54,347 nucleotides of DNA, from assembly GCA_903857685.1 (NCBI GenBank), contig CAIOFO010000027.1, positions 1 to 54,347 of the forward strand. Reading direction: 5' to 3'. The position numbers and the translations under genes are program-made. The notes beneath the pieces were generated by a model. The model saw nothing but the letters and a program-made list of their open reading frames with translations. It was not told the origin of the DNA and made no database searches. This document shows, piece after piece, positions 36,835-48,378 of the stretch; within the stretch, counting starts at the first letter, position 1, and each line of letters begins with the position of its first letter. Source of the stretch: an uncultured Alphaproteobacteria bacterium (lineage in GTDB: Bacteria; Pseudomonadota; Alphaproteobacteria; Micropepsales; Micropepsaceae).

Positions 36835-38662
36835 ACTCCTTGGACTCCAGCTTCTTCACCGGCACCGGCCGGAAGAGGAAGGCGGGAAGCTGGCTCTTGT
36901 CCACCGCTTCGGGCTGGGCGGCGCGTTCATTATGCTGGCGCTGGCTGCCGCCGCGCCCATGTTTATCGTGGTGGGGCTTTTCGTGATGCGACTGTTCCGC
37001 ACGAGGCTTGTCCTGACGCGGAGTGTCCTGACGCGGATTGTCCTGGCGCGGTTGATCGTTGCGGGGCCTTTGTTCGTGGCGCGGCCGCTGTTCCTGGCGC
37101 GGCTGTTCCTGTCTGGGTGCTTCGGGGCGGGGCGCATCGGCGATCACCGGTGAGGGCGCGCTGGTCGCAACTGCCGCTTCGCTGACCTGGCTGGGCTCGA
37201 TGCCGGCGACCTGGTCGTGGAATTTGCCGCCGGGCGGGCGGCGGTCGCGGTGCCGCTTGTCCTTGTCGAGGGAGCCGCCGCGTCCACCACTGCCGCCGCG
37301 GCCATGTTCGCCGCGCGGCGCCTTGCGCTCTTCGCGCACCTCGATATCCATCATTTCGCGGCGGGCCAGCTTGTTGCCGGTGATCTTCTCGATCGCCTCG
37401 ATATATTTGCCGTCGCGCGACGAGGCCAGCATGAAGGCCGCCCCGCTTCTGCCGGCGCGGCCGGTGCGGCCGATGCGGTGGACATAATCATCGGCATGGA
37501 TCGGCACGTCGAAATTGAAGACATGGCTGACGGCGGGAACGTCGAGCCCGCGCGCCGCGACATCGCTGGCGATCAGGATCTTGAGGTCGTTGGCGCGGAA
37601 GCGGTCCAGCGTCTTGGTGCGCAGCGACTGGTCCAGGTCACCGTGAATCGGGGCGGCGTCGAAGCCATGCTTGACCAGCGACTTGGCCACGACATCGACA
37701 TCGCGCTTTCTGTTGCAGAAGACGATGGCGTTTTGCAGGGTCGGCTCGGCTTCGCGGATCAGGCGGCGCAGGGCTTCGCGCTTGGCCCAGTCATTGGCCG
37801 GGATCATCACCACTTCCTGGGTGATATTGCTGGCGGTGGTGGCGGGACGCGAGACTTCCACGCGCACGGCATTGTGCAGGAACTGGTCGGTGAGGCGCTG
37901 GATTTCCGGCGGCATGGTCGCGGAATAGAAAAGCGTCTGGCGGGTAAAGGGCAACAGCTTGCAGATTTTTTCCACGTCGGGAATGAAGCCCATGTCCAGC
38001 ATGCGGTCGGCTTCGTCAATCACCAGGATATTGACCTGGGACAGCAGGATGCGGCCGCGGTCGAAATGGTCCATCAGGCGGCCGGGGGTGGCGATCAGAA
38101 CGTCCACACCGCGGTCGAGCTTCTTGGTCTGCTCGTCCATCGAGGTGCCGCCGATCAGCAGCGCTTGGGAGAGCTTGGAATATTTGCTGTATTTGTCGAA
38201 GCTTTCCGACACCTGGTCGGCCAGTTCGCGGGTCGGTTCCAGCACCAGGGCGCGGGGCATGCGGGCCTTGGAGCGGCCGCGGCTGAGCATCTCGATCATC
38301 GGCAAGGTGAAGCTGGCGGTCTTGCCGGTGCCGGTCTGGGCGATGCCGATCAGGTCGCGCCGCTGCAGCACCACGGGAATGCCCTGGGCCTGGATGGGGG
38401 TGGGGGTGGTGTAGCCGCTATCCACCACGGCCTTGAGGATTTCCGGGGAAAGGCCCAGGCCGTCGAAACCGCCTGCTGCCACAGTCGAAGGGCCCTCCGC
38501 CAATGCCGTCAAAGGGGCCGCGTTATCAATAACTTCGCTGGTTCCGGCTTGCGCGCCGGAGATCGTCACTTGGGTCGTAGCACGCTCCTGAAAAGGGGCG
38601 CTGATGCCGCGCCCAAGTCTGGCAAAGCCCGTATTGGCCGCCGACTCTTGCTGCCTGAGCAT
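36833..38662 (-). CDS. DEAD-box RNA helicase with disordered C-tail
   Basis: Unwinds RNA duplexes in ribosome assembly or mRNA turnover. About 609 residues from ATG 38662; GTG 38569 (578 residues) is an alternative, and neither has a strong ribosome site. Helicase motifs are the Q-motif TPTPIQAQGIPVVL, Walker A AQTGTGKT, DEAD in VIDEADRMLDMG, SAT in YSATMPP, and HRIGRTGRAGRSG. The last ~150 residues are a charged, disordered tail with a repeated PRQ(D/E)(N/T/K/Q) unit, then GRGGSQRQH, as in RNA-binding tails. Confidence 0.92.
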   Translation of the reverse strand: MLRQQESAANTGFARLGRGISAPFQERATTQVTISGAQAGTSEVIDNAAPLTALAEGPSTVAAGGFDGLGLSPEILKAVVDSGYTTPTPIQAQGIPVVLQRRDLIGIAQTGTGKTASFTLPMIEMLSRGRSKARMPRALVLEPTRELADQVSESFDKYSKYSKLSQALLIGGTSMDEQTKKLDRGVDVLIATPGRLMDHFDRGRILLSQVNILVIDEADRMLDMGFIPDVEKICKLLPFTRQTLFYSATMPPEIQRLTDQFLHNAVRVEVSRPATTASNITQEVVMIPANDWAKREALRRLIREAEPTLQNAIVFCNRKRDVDVVAKSLVKHGFDAAPIHGDLDQSLRTKTLDRFRANDLKILIASDVAARGLDVPAVSHVFNFDVPIHADDYVHRIGRTGRAGRSGAAFMLASSRDGKYIEAIEKITGNKLARREMMDIEVREERKAPRGEHGRGGSGGRGGSLDKDKRHRDRRPPGGKFHDQVAGIEPSQVSEAAVATSAPSPVIADAPRPEAPRQEQPRQEQRPRHEQRPRNDQPRQDNPRQDTPRQDKPRAEQSHHEKPHHDKHGRGGSQRQHNERAAQPEAVDKSQLPAFLFRPVPVKKLESKE

Positions 38663-38839
38663 AGGAAGAAACGCCGGAAAGTCAATGTTTTCCCATAAAT
38701 GGCGAAGAGGGCGACCATTCGAGCAAACGCCCGGTGGAGGGGGATTACACCGGGCGCAGCCGAAGGCGAATGATTGAGTTCCCTTGCGGGGACCGCCTTC
38801 CTGGACTGGTAACGCCGGGCCGATGTCGCCGTTCCGCGA

Positions 38840-41074
38840 TTGACGGAATTTGCCCTGCGCGCCAGCCTTGCTGCCATGGGCGGGGTGCTGCGAGTCTGGT
38901 TGCTGGGACTGCTGTGTGTGGCGGTGTGGGCGCTGGCGGGCCTCAGCCCTTTCCGTGTCGCGGGCCATGATGCTCCGTCCACGGAGTTTTCCGCCGTGCG
39001 GGCGCAGGCCGTGCTGGCGCGGCTGCTGGGACCGCAGTTCCCCCATCCTGCGGGCAGCGCCGAGAATGCGGCGGTGCATGCCCGGCTGCTGGCCGAGCTG
39101 GCGCGGCTGGGCGTCCCCACGCACAGCATCAGCGGCATGAGCTGCATGGCGGGGCGCGGCGGAATTTCCTGCGCCACGGTCGGCGACATTATTGCCGATA
39201 TCGTCCCCGGTGACGGCAAGGCGATCCTGCTGATGGCGCATCTGGATTCGGTGGCGGCCGGACCGGGCGCTTCCGACGATGCCTCGGGCGTCGCCGCCCT
39301 GCTGGAAACGATCCGCGCCCTGAAAGCGCAGGAGGGATCAACCGGACATCCGGTCATCGCCCTGTTCAGCGACGGCGAGGAGATGGGCCTGCTCGGCGCC
39401 AGGCTGTTCCTGACGGATGATGCCTGGCGCAGCCGCGTCGGCATGGTGGTCAATGCCGAGGCGCGCGGCAGTCAGGGACCAAGCTATCTGTTCCAGACCG
39501 GCGCGGGCAATTATCGGCTGGTGGACCTCTACGCCAGAAGCGTGGCGCATCCGGCGACCTCGTCGCTCTATGGTGAAATCTACAAATACCTGCCCAACGA
39601 CACCGACATGACGCCGTTCCTGCAGGCGGGTTTTCCCGGCGCCAATTTCGCCTTCATCGGCAATGTCGCCGATTATCATACCCCGCTCGACCGGCGGGAA
39701 AACCTTTCTCCCGCCACACTGCAAAGCCAGGGCGACAATGTGCTGGGCCTGACGCGGGCGCTTGTCGGCGCCGACTGGGCCCGGCTCAAGAGTGGCGATG
39801 CGATCGACCTGGATATCGGGCGAAGCTGGCTGCCGCGGTTGCCCGCGATGTTCGCGCTGCCGCTGGCGGTGACGGCTTTCATCCTGATCGCGCTGGCGGG
39901 CTGGTTCAGCCCGCGCAGCCGGCCTTCCCATCTTCAGGGGCCGCGCCATCGGCTGGCGCAAATTTTGACGCCGCCCTTGTTGCTGGCGGGCTGCATCGCG
40001 GCGGGATTTGCGCTGTCGGCGCTGGCATCTCTGATTTCCGGCAGCGGCGATCCGTCCTTCGCCCATCCGCTGGCGCTTCGCGTCGCGCTCGCCTTTTCGG
40101 CATGGGCGCTGGCCCTGCTCAGCATGCGCGGCGCCGGCGTGATGGCGTGCTGGCTATGGCTGGCGACGCTGGGCATTGCGGCGGCGATTTTCGCGCCGGG
40201 CCTCAGCCCCTATTTCATTTTTCCCGGCATGGCCGCCGCCCTGCTGCTGCTGCTGACGCCGGGGGCCGGGCGCGACGCGGCGCTGCTGCTGTCGGCGCTG
40301 GCGGCGATGATCGTCTGGCTGGGGCTGGCGGCCAGCGGCGAGGCAATCATGGGACTGGCGAGCCATCCGCTGGTGATGTTTTGCGCGGCCATGGCGCTGA
40401 GCGCGCTGCTGCCGGTGCTGGCGGCGCAAAAAATGGACGAGGGCGCCTGGCGCGCTTCCATCATCCTGTCGCTGGTGATCGCCCTGGGCGCGGCGGTGGT
40501 GCAGGGATTCGAGCCGACCTATAGCGCCGCGGCGCCGCAGCGCCTCAACCTGCGCTATGTCGAGAAGGACGGAAAATCCTTCCTGCTGGCCGATCCGGTG
40601 CCGCGCCTGCCGGAGAGCTTGCGCGCCGCGGCGCATTTTTCGGATGCCCCCGGGCCGCTGGTGGCCTGGCGCGGCTATGTCGCGCCGCTGGGCAATGGGC
40701 AATTTCCCGCGCCCTCGGCGACGGTGACACGCCAGGGCGGCAGCATCGCGCTGGACCTGCATGGCTCGGCAGCGGCGAGCGGCATGGCGCTGCTGGTTTC
40801 CGGCGGCCTGCGCGCCGTCACCATCGGCGATGTGCATGTGGCGGCCGGCAAGGACGGCGTCCAGATCAATTGCGGCACGCCCGATTGCGCCTCCGTCCAC
40901 ATGATCCTGGATTTTTCCGGGCCGGTGCCCGCCAGCCTTTTGCTGGTGGAACAGCGTTACGGCCTGCCGCCGAACGCGGCTGCCCTGGCGCGGGCGCGGC
41001 CGGACTGGGCGGTGCCCTCGGGGCAGGGCGACATGAGTTTTATCGCCACGGATGTGGCCGTGCTGGCAAACTAG
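38840..41074 (+). CDS. M28 family zinc peptidase with membrane helices
   Basis: A 744-residue protein. A signal-anchor helix is at about residues 14-34. The M28 domain (35-310) has the two-zinc motifs LMAHLDSVAAGPGASDDASG, FSDGEEMGLLGA and YHTPLD. Several transmembrane helices follow (about 330-570), then a soluble C-terminal domain to 744. This resembles Fxna/ERMP1-like M28 peptidases. TTG 38840 and ATG 38876 are both possible starts. Its TAG overlaps the parE stop in a CTAG. Confidence 0.87.
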   Translation: MTEFALRASLAAMGGVLRVWLLGLLCVAVWALAGLSPFRVAGHDAPSTEFSAVRAQAVLARLLGPQFPHPAGSAENAAVHARLLAELARLGVPTHSISGMSCMAGRGGISCATVGDIIADIVPGDGKAILLMAHLDSVAAGPGASDDASGVAALLETIRALKAQEGSTGHPVIALFSDGEEMGLLGARLFLTDDAWRSRVGMVVNAEARGSQGPSYLFQTGAGNYRLVDLYARSVAHPATSSLYGEIYKYLPNDTDMTPFLQAGFPGANFAFIGNVADYHTPLDRRENLSPATLQSQGDNVLGLTRALVGADWARLKSGDAIDLDIGRSWLPRLPAMFALPLAVTAFILIALAGWFSPRSRPSHLQGPRHRLAQILTPPLLLAGCIAAGFALSALASLISGSGDPSFAHPLALRVALAFSAWALALLSMRGAGVMACWLWLATLGIAAAIFAPGLSPYFIFPGMAAALLLLLTPGAGRDAALLLSALAAMIVWLGLAASGEAIMGLASHPLVMFCAAMALSALLPVLAAQKMDEGAWRASIILSLVIALGAAVVQGFEPTYSAAAPQRLNLRYVEKDGKSFLLADPVPRLPESLRAAAHFSDAPGPLVAWRGYVAPLGNGQFPAPSATVTRQGGSIALDLHGSAAASGMALLVSGGLRAVTIGDVHVAAGKDGVQINCGTPDCASVHMILDFSGPVPASLLLVEQRYGLPPNAAALARARPDWAVPSGQGDMSFIATDVAVLAN

Positions 41075-43041
41075 ATATCCACGTCCTTGGCGAAGGCGGC
41101 GTTTTCCTGGATGAACTGGAAGCGCAGCTCGGCCTTCTTGCCCATCAGCTGCTCGACCAGGTCATCGGTGTCGTCGCCCTTGGCGGTCTCCACGCGGATC
41201 AGGGTGCGGTGGCCGGGCCGCATGGTGGTTTCCTTGAGCTGCGCCGGCATCATTTCGCCCAGGCCCTTGAAGCGGGAAATGTCCACCTTGCCGCCGCGGA
41301 ATTCGCTTTTCATCAGCCGGTCGCGGTCGGCATCGTCGCGGGCATAGATGGTCTTGGCGCCCTGGCTCATGCGGTAAAGCGGCGGCATGGCCAGATACAG
41401 ATGCCCGCCGGTAATCAGTTCCGGCATTTCGCGATAGAAAAATGTCAGCAGCAGCGAGGCGATATGGGCGCCGTCGACATCGGCGTCGGTCATCACGATC
41501 ACCCGCTCATAGCGCAGATCACTGGCGTTGTACTTCGCGCCCAGCCCGCAGCCCAGCGCCTGCACCAGGTCCGACAGTTCCTGGTTGGCCTGCATCTTGC
41601 CGGCCCCGGCGCTGGCCACGTTCAATATTTTTCCCCGCAGCGGCAGGATCGCCTGGGTGTTGCGGTCGCGCGCCTGCTTGGCGCTGCCGCCTGCCGAGTC
41701 GCCTTCGACCAGGAATATCTCGGTGCCTTCCGCGGCGTCGCGGGTGCAGTCGGCCAGCTTGCCGGGCAGGCGCAGCTTGCGCGTCGCCGCCTTGCGGGAG
41801 ACTTCCTTTTCCTGCCGCCGCTTGAGGCGGGTTTCGGCTTCCTCGATGACGAATTCCAGCAGCCTGTCGGCCTCGGCCGGGCTTTCCGCCAGCCAGTGAT
41901 CGAAATGATCGCGGATCACGGTCTCGACCAGTTTCTGGGCCTCGGGCGATGACAGCTTGTCCTTGGTCTGGCCCTGGAATTCCGGTTCGCGGATGAAGAC
42001 CGAGATCACGGCGCAGGCCCCCGCCATCACGTCGTCGGCGGTGATCAGCGCGGTCTTGCGGTTGCTGGCGCGCTCGCCATGGTCGCGCAGCGCCTTGGTC
42101 AGGGCGTTGCGCAGGCCCTGCTCATGGGTGCCGCCCTGCGGCGTGGGAATGGTGTTACAGTAGGAGCGGACGAAAGGATCGATCGCCGGGGTCCAGGCCA
42201 CCGCCCATTCCACCGAGCCGCCACGCGCCTTGTCCTTCTTGTTCTCGGTGCGGCCGGCGAAGTCGCGGCTGTTGACGGTGTGCGACTTGCCGATCTCGCT
42301 TTTGAGAAAGTCGAGAAGGCCGCCGGGAAATTTCAGTGTCTCCTCGGCGGGCGTCTCGTCCTTGATCAGCGCGGGATCGCAGGACCAGCGGATTTCCACG
42401 CCGCGGAACAGATAGGCCTTGCTCTTGGCCATGCGGTAGAGCCGGGTCGGGGAAAACTGGATATCGCCGAAAATCTTGGCGTCGGGCTTGAAGCTGACAA
42501 TGGTGCCGCGCCAGTTGACCGCGCCCAGGTCTTTCAGCTTGCCGATGGCATGGCCGCGCTCGAAGCGCATCCGGTGCGCCCGCTTGTCGCGCGCCACATC
42601 CACTTCCATCCATTCCGACAGGGCATTGACCACGCTGGCGCCGACGCCGTGCAACCCGCCCGAGGTTTCATAGACCTTGCCGTCGAATTTGCCGCCGGCA
42701 TGCAGCGTGGTCATGATCACTTCCAGCGCCGACTTGTTCTTGAATTTGGGATGCGGGTCCACCGGAATGCTGCGGCCATTGTCGCGCACCGCCAGCACGC
42801 CGCCGTGTCGCAATTCCAGCTCGATGCGGCTGGCATGGCCGGCCACCGCTTCGTCCATGGCATTGTCGAGAATTTCCGAGGCCAGGTGATGCAGGGCGGC
42901 AAGGTCGGTGCCGCCGATATACATGCCGGGGCGGCGGCGCACCGGCTCCAGCCCCTCCAGCACCTCGATGTCCTTGGCGGTATAGGCCTTGGACGCGGCG
43001 GAAGGCGCGCTGTCGAACAGATCGGGGGGTTGTTTCGCCAT
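41071..43041 (-). CDS. parE: DNA topoisomerase IV subunit B
   Basis: ATPase subunit that decatenates daughter chromosomes with ParC. The product has 656 residues from ATG 43041 (AGGA upstream); a longer frame to 43110 is rejected. GHKL motifs are EILDNAMDEAVAG, RDNGRSIPVD and TSGGLHGVGASVVNALS. The Toprim motif is LVEGDSAGGSA followed by TDADVDGAHI. RFKGLGEMMPAQLKETTM is typical of ParE. It lacks the long GyrB-specific insertion. Confidence 0.95.
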   Translation of the reverse strand: MAKQPPDLFDSAPSAASKAYTAKDIEVLEGLEPVRRRPGMYIGGTDLAALHHLASEILDNAMDEAVAGHASRIELELRHGGVLAVRDNGRSIPVDPHPKFKNKSALEVIMTTLHAGGKFDGKVYETSGGLHGVGASVVNALSEWMEVDVARDKRAHRMRFERGHAIGKLKDLGAVNWRGTIVSFKPDAKIFGDIQFSPTRLYRMAKSKAYLFRGVEIRWSCDPALIKDETPAEETLKFPGGLLDFLKSEIGKSHTVNSRDFAGRTENKKDKARGGSVEWAVAWTPAIDPFVRSYCNTIPTPQGGTHEQGLRNALTKALRDHGERASNRKTALITADDVMAGACAVISVFIREPEFQGQTKDKLSSPEAQKLVETVIRDHFDHWLAESPAEADRLLEFVIEEAETRLKRRQEKEVSRKAATRKLRLPGKLADCTRDAAEGTEIFLVEGDSAGGSAKQARDRNTQAILPLRGKILNVASAGAGKMQANQELSDLVQALGCGLGAKYNASDLRYERVIVMTDADVDGAHIASLLLTFFYREMPELITGGHLYLAMPPLYRMSQGAKTIYARDDADRDRLMKSEFRGGKVDISRFKGLGEMMPAQLKETTMRPGHRTLIRVETAKGDDTDDLVEQLMGKKAELRFQFIQENAAFAKDVDI

Positions 43042-43117
43042 GGTCCTGCTTGTGCCCCGCGAATCGCCGCCGGACCCAACGAACTTAGCCAAGCGTTTGT
43101 CCGAGCGCACGATTTTC

Positions 43118-43123
43118 TATAAT
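43118..43123 (+). promoter_or_regulatory. Perfect -10 hexamer upstream of sensor kinase
   Basis: TATAAT in the 270 bp divergent region between parE and the kinase gene. A weak TTTGTC at 43096-43101 gives a 16-base spacer. It may start transcription of the rightward kinase. Confidence 0.4.
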
Positions 43124-43311
43124 GCGCAATTATCCATTTGATGCCGCTGTTTACTTCTCCGCAACCTCTGGGCCCGGAAAGCAGGCATTTTCCCGGTTTT
43201 GCTGAAATGTCTCGCAGCACTTATTTAACGGGCAAAGCCATAGAATTTGCACGGGGACCCTTATGGGTCAGTTGTCCTGAACGGTGTGTCTTGGCTGAGT
43301 TTTTCCAGGTG

Positions 43312-44727
<1,416 letters not shown>

Positions 44728-45179
44728 CTTCGGCTGCCCGGGTGAGCCGGGAACAGTCGAAAGTCCAGTGGACCTTCGGTCCCGGCGAACGCCGCAGCGT
44801 CGCGCGTTCGGCGCGGCGCGAGGCCGGGAATGCGAAACAAAAAGGGCGGGTCTTTCGACCGTGAGCGGCGGCGCACGAAGTGCGTGAGCGGGTCCGGTGG
44901 GTCCGTAGCGACAGCGTATGGACGCGAAAGCTGTAAACGCCGCGAGCAAGCGAGTGGCGCCTGGCAAGCAGATTGAAACAATAAGGCCAGGCTGACGCCC
45001 GGGGATATAGCGATGGCCGGAAAGGTGGACACTTTTTGCCGCCATCAAAATTGAATGGCACCTCGGACCAGAAACAGGTTCGGGGGTGTATTCATTTTGG
45101 TAATTGGGGCTGTTAAGTCGATGTCCGCTTCTGACCCAAAGCTGGCATTGGAGCGAACCGTTCTTGCGCGGCGCGTGAT
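44728..45179. other. Non-coding interval with repeat remnants
   Basis: About 450 bp without a convincing gene. Near 44740-44800 is a degenerate family A palindrome with core AAGTCCAGTGGACCTT (44761-44776). At 45123-45149 lies a copy of a third repeat, GTCCGCTTCTGACCCAAAGC. The stretch 44830-45010 has no coding pattern. This marks the border between core and accessory regions. Confidence 0.6.
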
Positions 45180-47672
45180 CTAGCGGAGGTTGAAGCCGGA
45201 AACTATTTGTTCCATCGCCCGGTCAATCGCGTCCCGGCGCGCCGCGGCGCCTGCGATCTTGAACATGTAATAGTCATGGCTGGCCCCCCCACCTTCGCGC
45301 GGCACCAGAAGAACATCCGTCATGCCGTCCTCCTTCCTGGCCCGCAGAAGCAGCAGATAGGCGGTGCGGTTGATGGCAGGAATATATCGCGTGCGCGAAC
45401 TGACGATCTGGAATTCCGCATTGTCGTGATTGTTTTTCTCCACCAGGGCATACAAATCCTTGTCCGGGATTCGCTCAGCATTGTGCTGAAGCGTCATCTC
45501 CATGCCGATCACCTGCGAGCGGTTCAGCAACATCAGCAGGTCATCGGTGGCATTGGTGTTGCGCTCCCAGTCCGCCGGCATTTCGAGCGAATAGCCGGCG
45601 CCTGCGTCGGAATAGGTCTGGCTTTTCGGCGCGGCCTGGCCGGGACCGGTTGCACCGGAAGGCGCCGCGCCGGGCGCGATGCGGAACGCCGTGCTGCCGG
45701 TCGGCTGGCCGTTGAGCAGCAGATCGACCCGGTAGCGCCCTTGCGGCCATGATTTTCCGTCGCCAAGGCTGTAGGAGAATTGCCCCCAGTCGGAAGGCGG
45801 CTGCACCACCACATCGCCGCGCCCGATTTCCAGCGGCTGGGCGGTTTCCAGGAAATACCACACCGCCGTGATGCGGCTGCCCGGGGCGACGCCCTCATGG
45901 TGGAACCAGACAAATACCGGCTCGGTGCCGGCCTCGAATACATCACCGGAACTCACCGGGTGGCCAAAGGCGACATCCCGCGCGGTTTGAATTTGGCTAA
46001 GCATGCCGGCGGACGCCGTGTTCGGCGGTATTGGACTTGGCGCGGCTTGCGCGCCGGCGGGGCCGTGCTGGGCCTCGGCGAGATTTTGGCTGGCTGCGGC
46101 TGTCATGGCCATGGCTTTGCTGACCCCGATGCCCGGCACGCTCAAGGCCAGTTGGTTCGGCCCGATGGAGCGCCGTGCCCCGGTTGAGCGCTCGGTAATC
46201 TGCGCCGAACCTGACGATACCGCGACCGCCGCGATTCCGTTGGGAGCCAGGTCGATCGCTATCACCGTTTCATAGGGCATGGTCACCGTCGTTCCGGGAA
46301 GCTCGACAGTCAATGTCTGCAGGGCCGGCGACGCGTCAATCGGGATGAGCCGAGGCTCGCCGGCCGGTCGCGCGGTGTAATCGATGAAATCGCCGCCGCC
46401 ATTGATGCTGCCGCGAATGGAACTGTGCTCGGAGGAGAAAAGGCTGGCCGGGGGACAAAGGTCGGACAGTGTGGATATGCGCTGCAACAATGCCGGCTCC
46501 GTCCGCCAGGCAATCTTTTGGAAACCGCCGTCCAGTTTGGACGCATAATTGAGATTGAGCTGCAAGCCGGACAGAAAATCGCTGATCTTGCTGGGCTCCC
46601 ACAAAATATAGGAACGTTCGCGCACCGCGGCGGGAATGTCGGATTCCGGCATGCCGATGGCCGCGAGCAGGGCCGCAGCCTCGCTGTCGGAAAGATTGAG
46701 CGTCTGCAGCGCCTGCAAGATCAGGGATTTGTCGTCCAGCAGGCGGGACGGAATTTTCTTTTGGCCGGAGCTGTCGAACAGCCGCTTTACGCCCTCGTTG
46801 TTCGAACAATCCAGGCGGTTGTCGGAATTGCGTTCGATGACAAAGGCGCTTTTGCCGATGATGCTTTTAACGACGTTTTGGACCGGGGGGACCGCAGCCC
46901 AGGCAATCGCGGCGGTGTCGGCGACGCGCTGGACCACCGGCGGCGGCGCCGCAATGGGTGGGACGTTGACTGCAGTATTCTGTTTTTGCACGGCGCGGGA
47001 GGGAGGCGGGCTTGGCGCTGTTGCAACCCCGTCTGCCCCTTGCGCCTGGTTCAAGACCCGTGTCGGTCCCAGTCCGGCAAGCTGGGACGCGATGGATTTA
47101 ATGATCGTTTCGTCCGTAGACCAGTTGCTGTAAATACCGCCCCAGACCTCGACAACGGCATTGTCGGTACCACGAAGCTCGACGACATAATCGTCGGTCT
47201 GTTTCACCGGATACTGCGGATACCCCTCCGGCCCGGCAATATCCATGATGCCGACAACATTCGCTGCAAGACTGATGGACTTGCAATGATGGTTCGAGAG
47301 ACTGTTTGCAGTGGGGCAGGTTACCTGAACCACCCGCCTCTTGAAGGCAGTATCGGTGTTTTCCGGATCGTTGTACCAGTAGACATTGACGTGTACCTGA
47401 TCTCTGTATTCCTGGCCCCGGTATCCATTTAAGACTTTGGAGGTCAGAATATAGGTGAGATTGGCGACGCCACCGTCGCTCCAAGATTTGATATTGGAGA
47501 TCTCCAACCCTTCCGTCACAACAAAACGCTGCATGTCTGCCGGAATGCGGCCGGGATCATTGCCCTGGTACACTGGCGATGATTGCGGCAGGGCCCAAGC
47601 TGGTCCAACCACACTCCCTATCACCAACGCAGTGAAGGTGGCGAGCGAGCCGATTTTCTCAAATCGCCCCAT
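45180..47672 (-). CDS. Large secreted FecR-like protein of unknown function
   Basis: An 830-residue exported protein. ATG 47672 has GGGAG upstream. There is a signal peptide ending GPAWA. About residues 30-200 form an N-terminal beta-rich domain, then a Pro/Ala linker (near 220-260). A segment near 460-540 resembles a FecR-type domain (VTMPYETVIAIDLAPNG; SSGSAQITERSTGARR). A beta-sandwich lies near 590-680 (VFVWFHHEGVAPGSRITAVW), and a C-terminal domain follows (SLEMPADWERNTN). No enzyme motif was found. Two FNR-type boxes lie 179-263 bp upstream. The function is unknown. Confidence 0.75.
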   Translation of the reverse strand: MGRFEKIGSLATFTALVIGSVVGPAWALPQSSPVYQGNDPGRIPADMQRFVVTEGLEISNIKSWSDGGVANLTYILTSKVLNGYRGQEYRDQVHVNVYWYNDPENTDTAFKRRVVQVTCPTANSLSNHHCKSISLAANVVGIMDIAGPEGYPQYPVKQTDDYVVELRGTDNAVVEVWGGIYSNWSTDETIIKSIASQLAGLGPTRVLNQAQGADGVATAPSPPPSRAVQKQNTAVNVPPIAAPPPVVQRVADTAAIAWAAVPPVQNVVKSIIGKSAFVIERNSDNRLDCSNNEGVKRLFDSSGQKKIPSRLLDDKSLILQALQTLNLSDSEAAALLAAIGMPESDIPAAVRERSYILWEPSKISDFLSGLQLNLNYASKLDGGFQKIAWRTEPALLQRISTLSDLCPPASLFSSEHSSIRGSINGGGDFIDYTARPAGEPRLIPIDASPALQTLTVELPGTTVTMPYETVIAIDLAPNGIAAVAVSSGSAQITERSTGARRSIGPNQLALSVPGIGVSKAMAMTAAASQNLAEAQHGPAGAQAAPSPIPPNTASAGMLSQIQTARDVAFGHPVSSGDVFEAGTEPVFVWFHHEGVAPGSRITAVWYFLETAQPLEIGRGDVVVQPPSDWGQFSYSLGDGKSWPQGRYRVDLLLNGQPTGSTAFRIAPGAAPSGATGPGQAAPKSQTYSDAGAGYSLEMPADWERNTNATDDLLMLLNRSQVIGMEMTLQHNAERIPDKDLYALVEKNNHDNAEFQIVSSRTRYIPAINRTAYLLLLRARKEDGMTDVLLVPREGGGASHDYYMFKIAGAAARRDAIDRAMEQIVSGFNLR

Positions 47673-47850
47673 GACGCACTCCCAATTTTCAAACAGCAAT
47701 TCTGACCTCGCCAGGGAATGCCGCCTTGACCTCGATCAATGGCCGCATGCCGGCTGACATCCGGAAATTGGTCGAAGCTGACATTGGTGCGCTGCGCAAG
47801 CGGGCGCCTTCAATTGCGCTCAGGTCAAATACCGTATCGTCAGCTGATCC

Positions 47851-47864
47851 TTGACACAGATCAA
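47851..47864. promoter_or_regulatory. FNR/FixK-like box
   Basis: TTGACACAGATCAA, one base from the TTGAT-N4-ATCAA consensus. It lies 179 bp upstream of the large secreted protein gene. Confidence 0.45.
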
Positions 47865-47921
47865 CGTCTGCTTCCGGTCGTCATGCCATGTTCCACTGAG
47901 CGGCGCATGGGAACAGGCGAT

Positions 47922-47935
47922 TTGATCCATATCAA
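47922..47935. promoter_or_regulatory. FNR/FixK box
   Basis: TTGATCCATATCAA, an exact TTGAT-N4-ATCAA match. It lies 250 bp upstream of the large secreted protein gene. Confidence 0.6.
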
Positions 47936-48378
47936 AGAGCGTCAATGCATCGGATGACGAGTGGGGCATAAGGGTCCACACTAAAGCAACCGCCCTTGGA
48001 AGCCGAAGTGGATTGAGAGGCAAGCAGATGGGACTTTTCGCGAATATCTTGGGTCTGTGGTTCGCTTCCATGGTGACGAATATCGACAGTATCGGAGTTC
48101 GTCACGTTGAGCCCACTGCACTGGTGCAGACTCAGGAAACCCAGCTTTCGCAGCAACCTGATAGCGGCCAGCAATTGTTGGGAACCCGGCCCGTGGATGG
48201 CCGGGTGGTTGCACAAGAGGGAAGGTGACGTGGCCTGCTGATGCCCGCGAATGGCCACGTATGGCGTAAGGCGAACAATGGCTGAATGACCGCTTTTGAG
48301 CCAAAGCGGACACCTCCAGCCGCTGCAATATTCCGTTTGGCGGAAATTGTCGCCGTCATGAAGATCGCAGCGTAGCGC

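Larger units (their letters stand above)
47673..48378. other. Long intergenic region with FNR-type boxes and repeat remnant
   Basis: About 700 bp. Small frames on both strands lack family traits and ribosome sites. It holds FNR-like boxes at 47851-47864 and 47922-47935, and a repeat remnant GACCGCTTTTGAGCCAAAGC at 48288-48307. It carries the promoter of the leftward gene at 47672. Confidence 0.55.

Noticed and set aside
44830-45010. Possible structured RNA after the sensor kinase
   Set aside because: Many short GC pairings can be drawn, but no known RNA family or conserved fold was recognised.
47739-48258. Several 60-110 codon frames on both strands
   Set aside because: They overlap each other, lack ribosome sites and cover FNR-like boxes; treated as intergenic.
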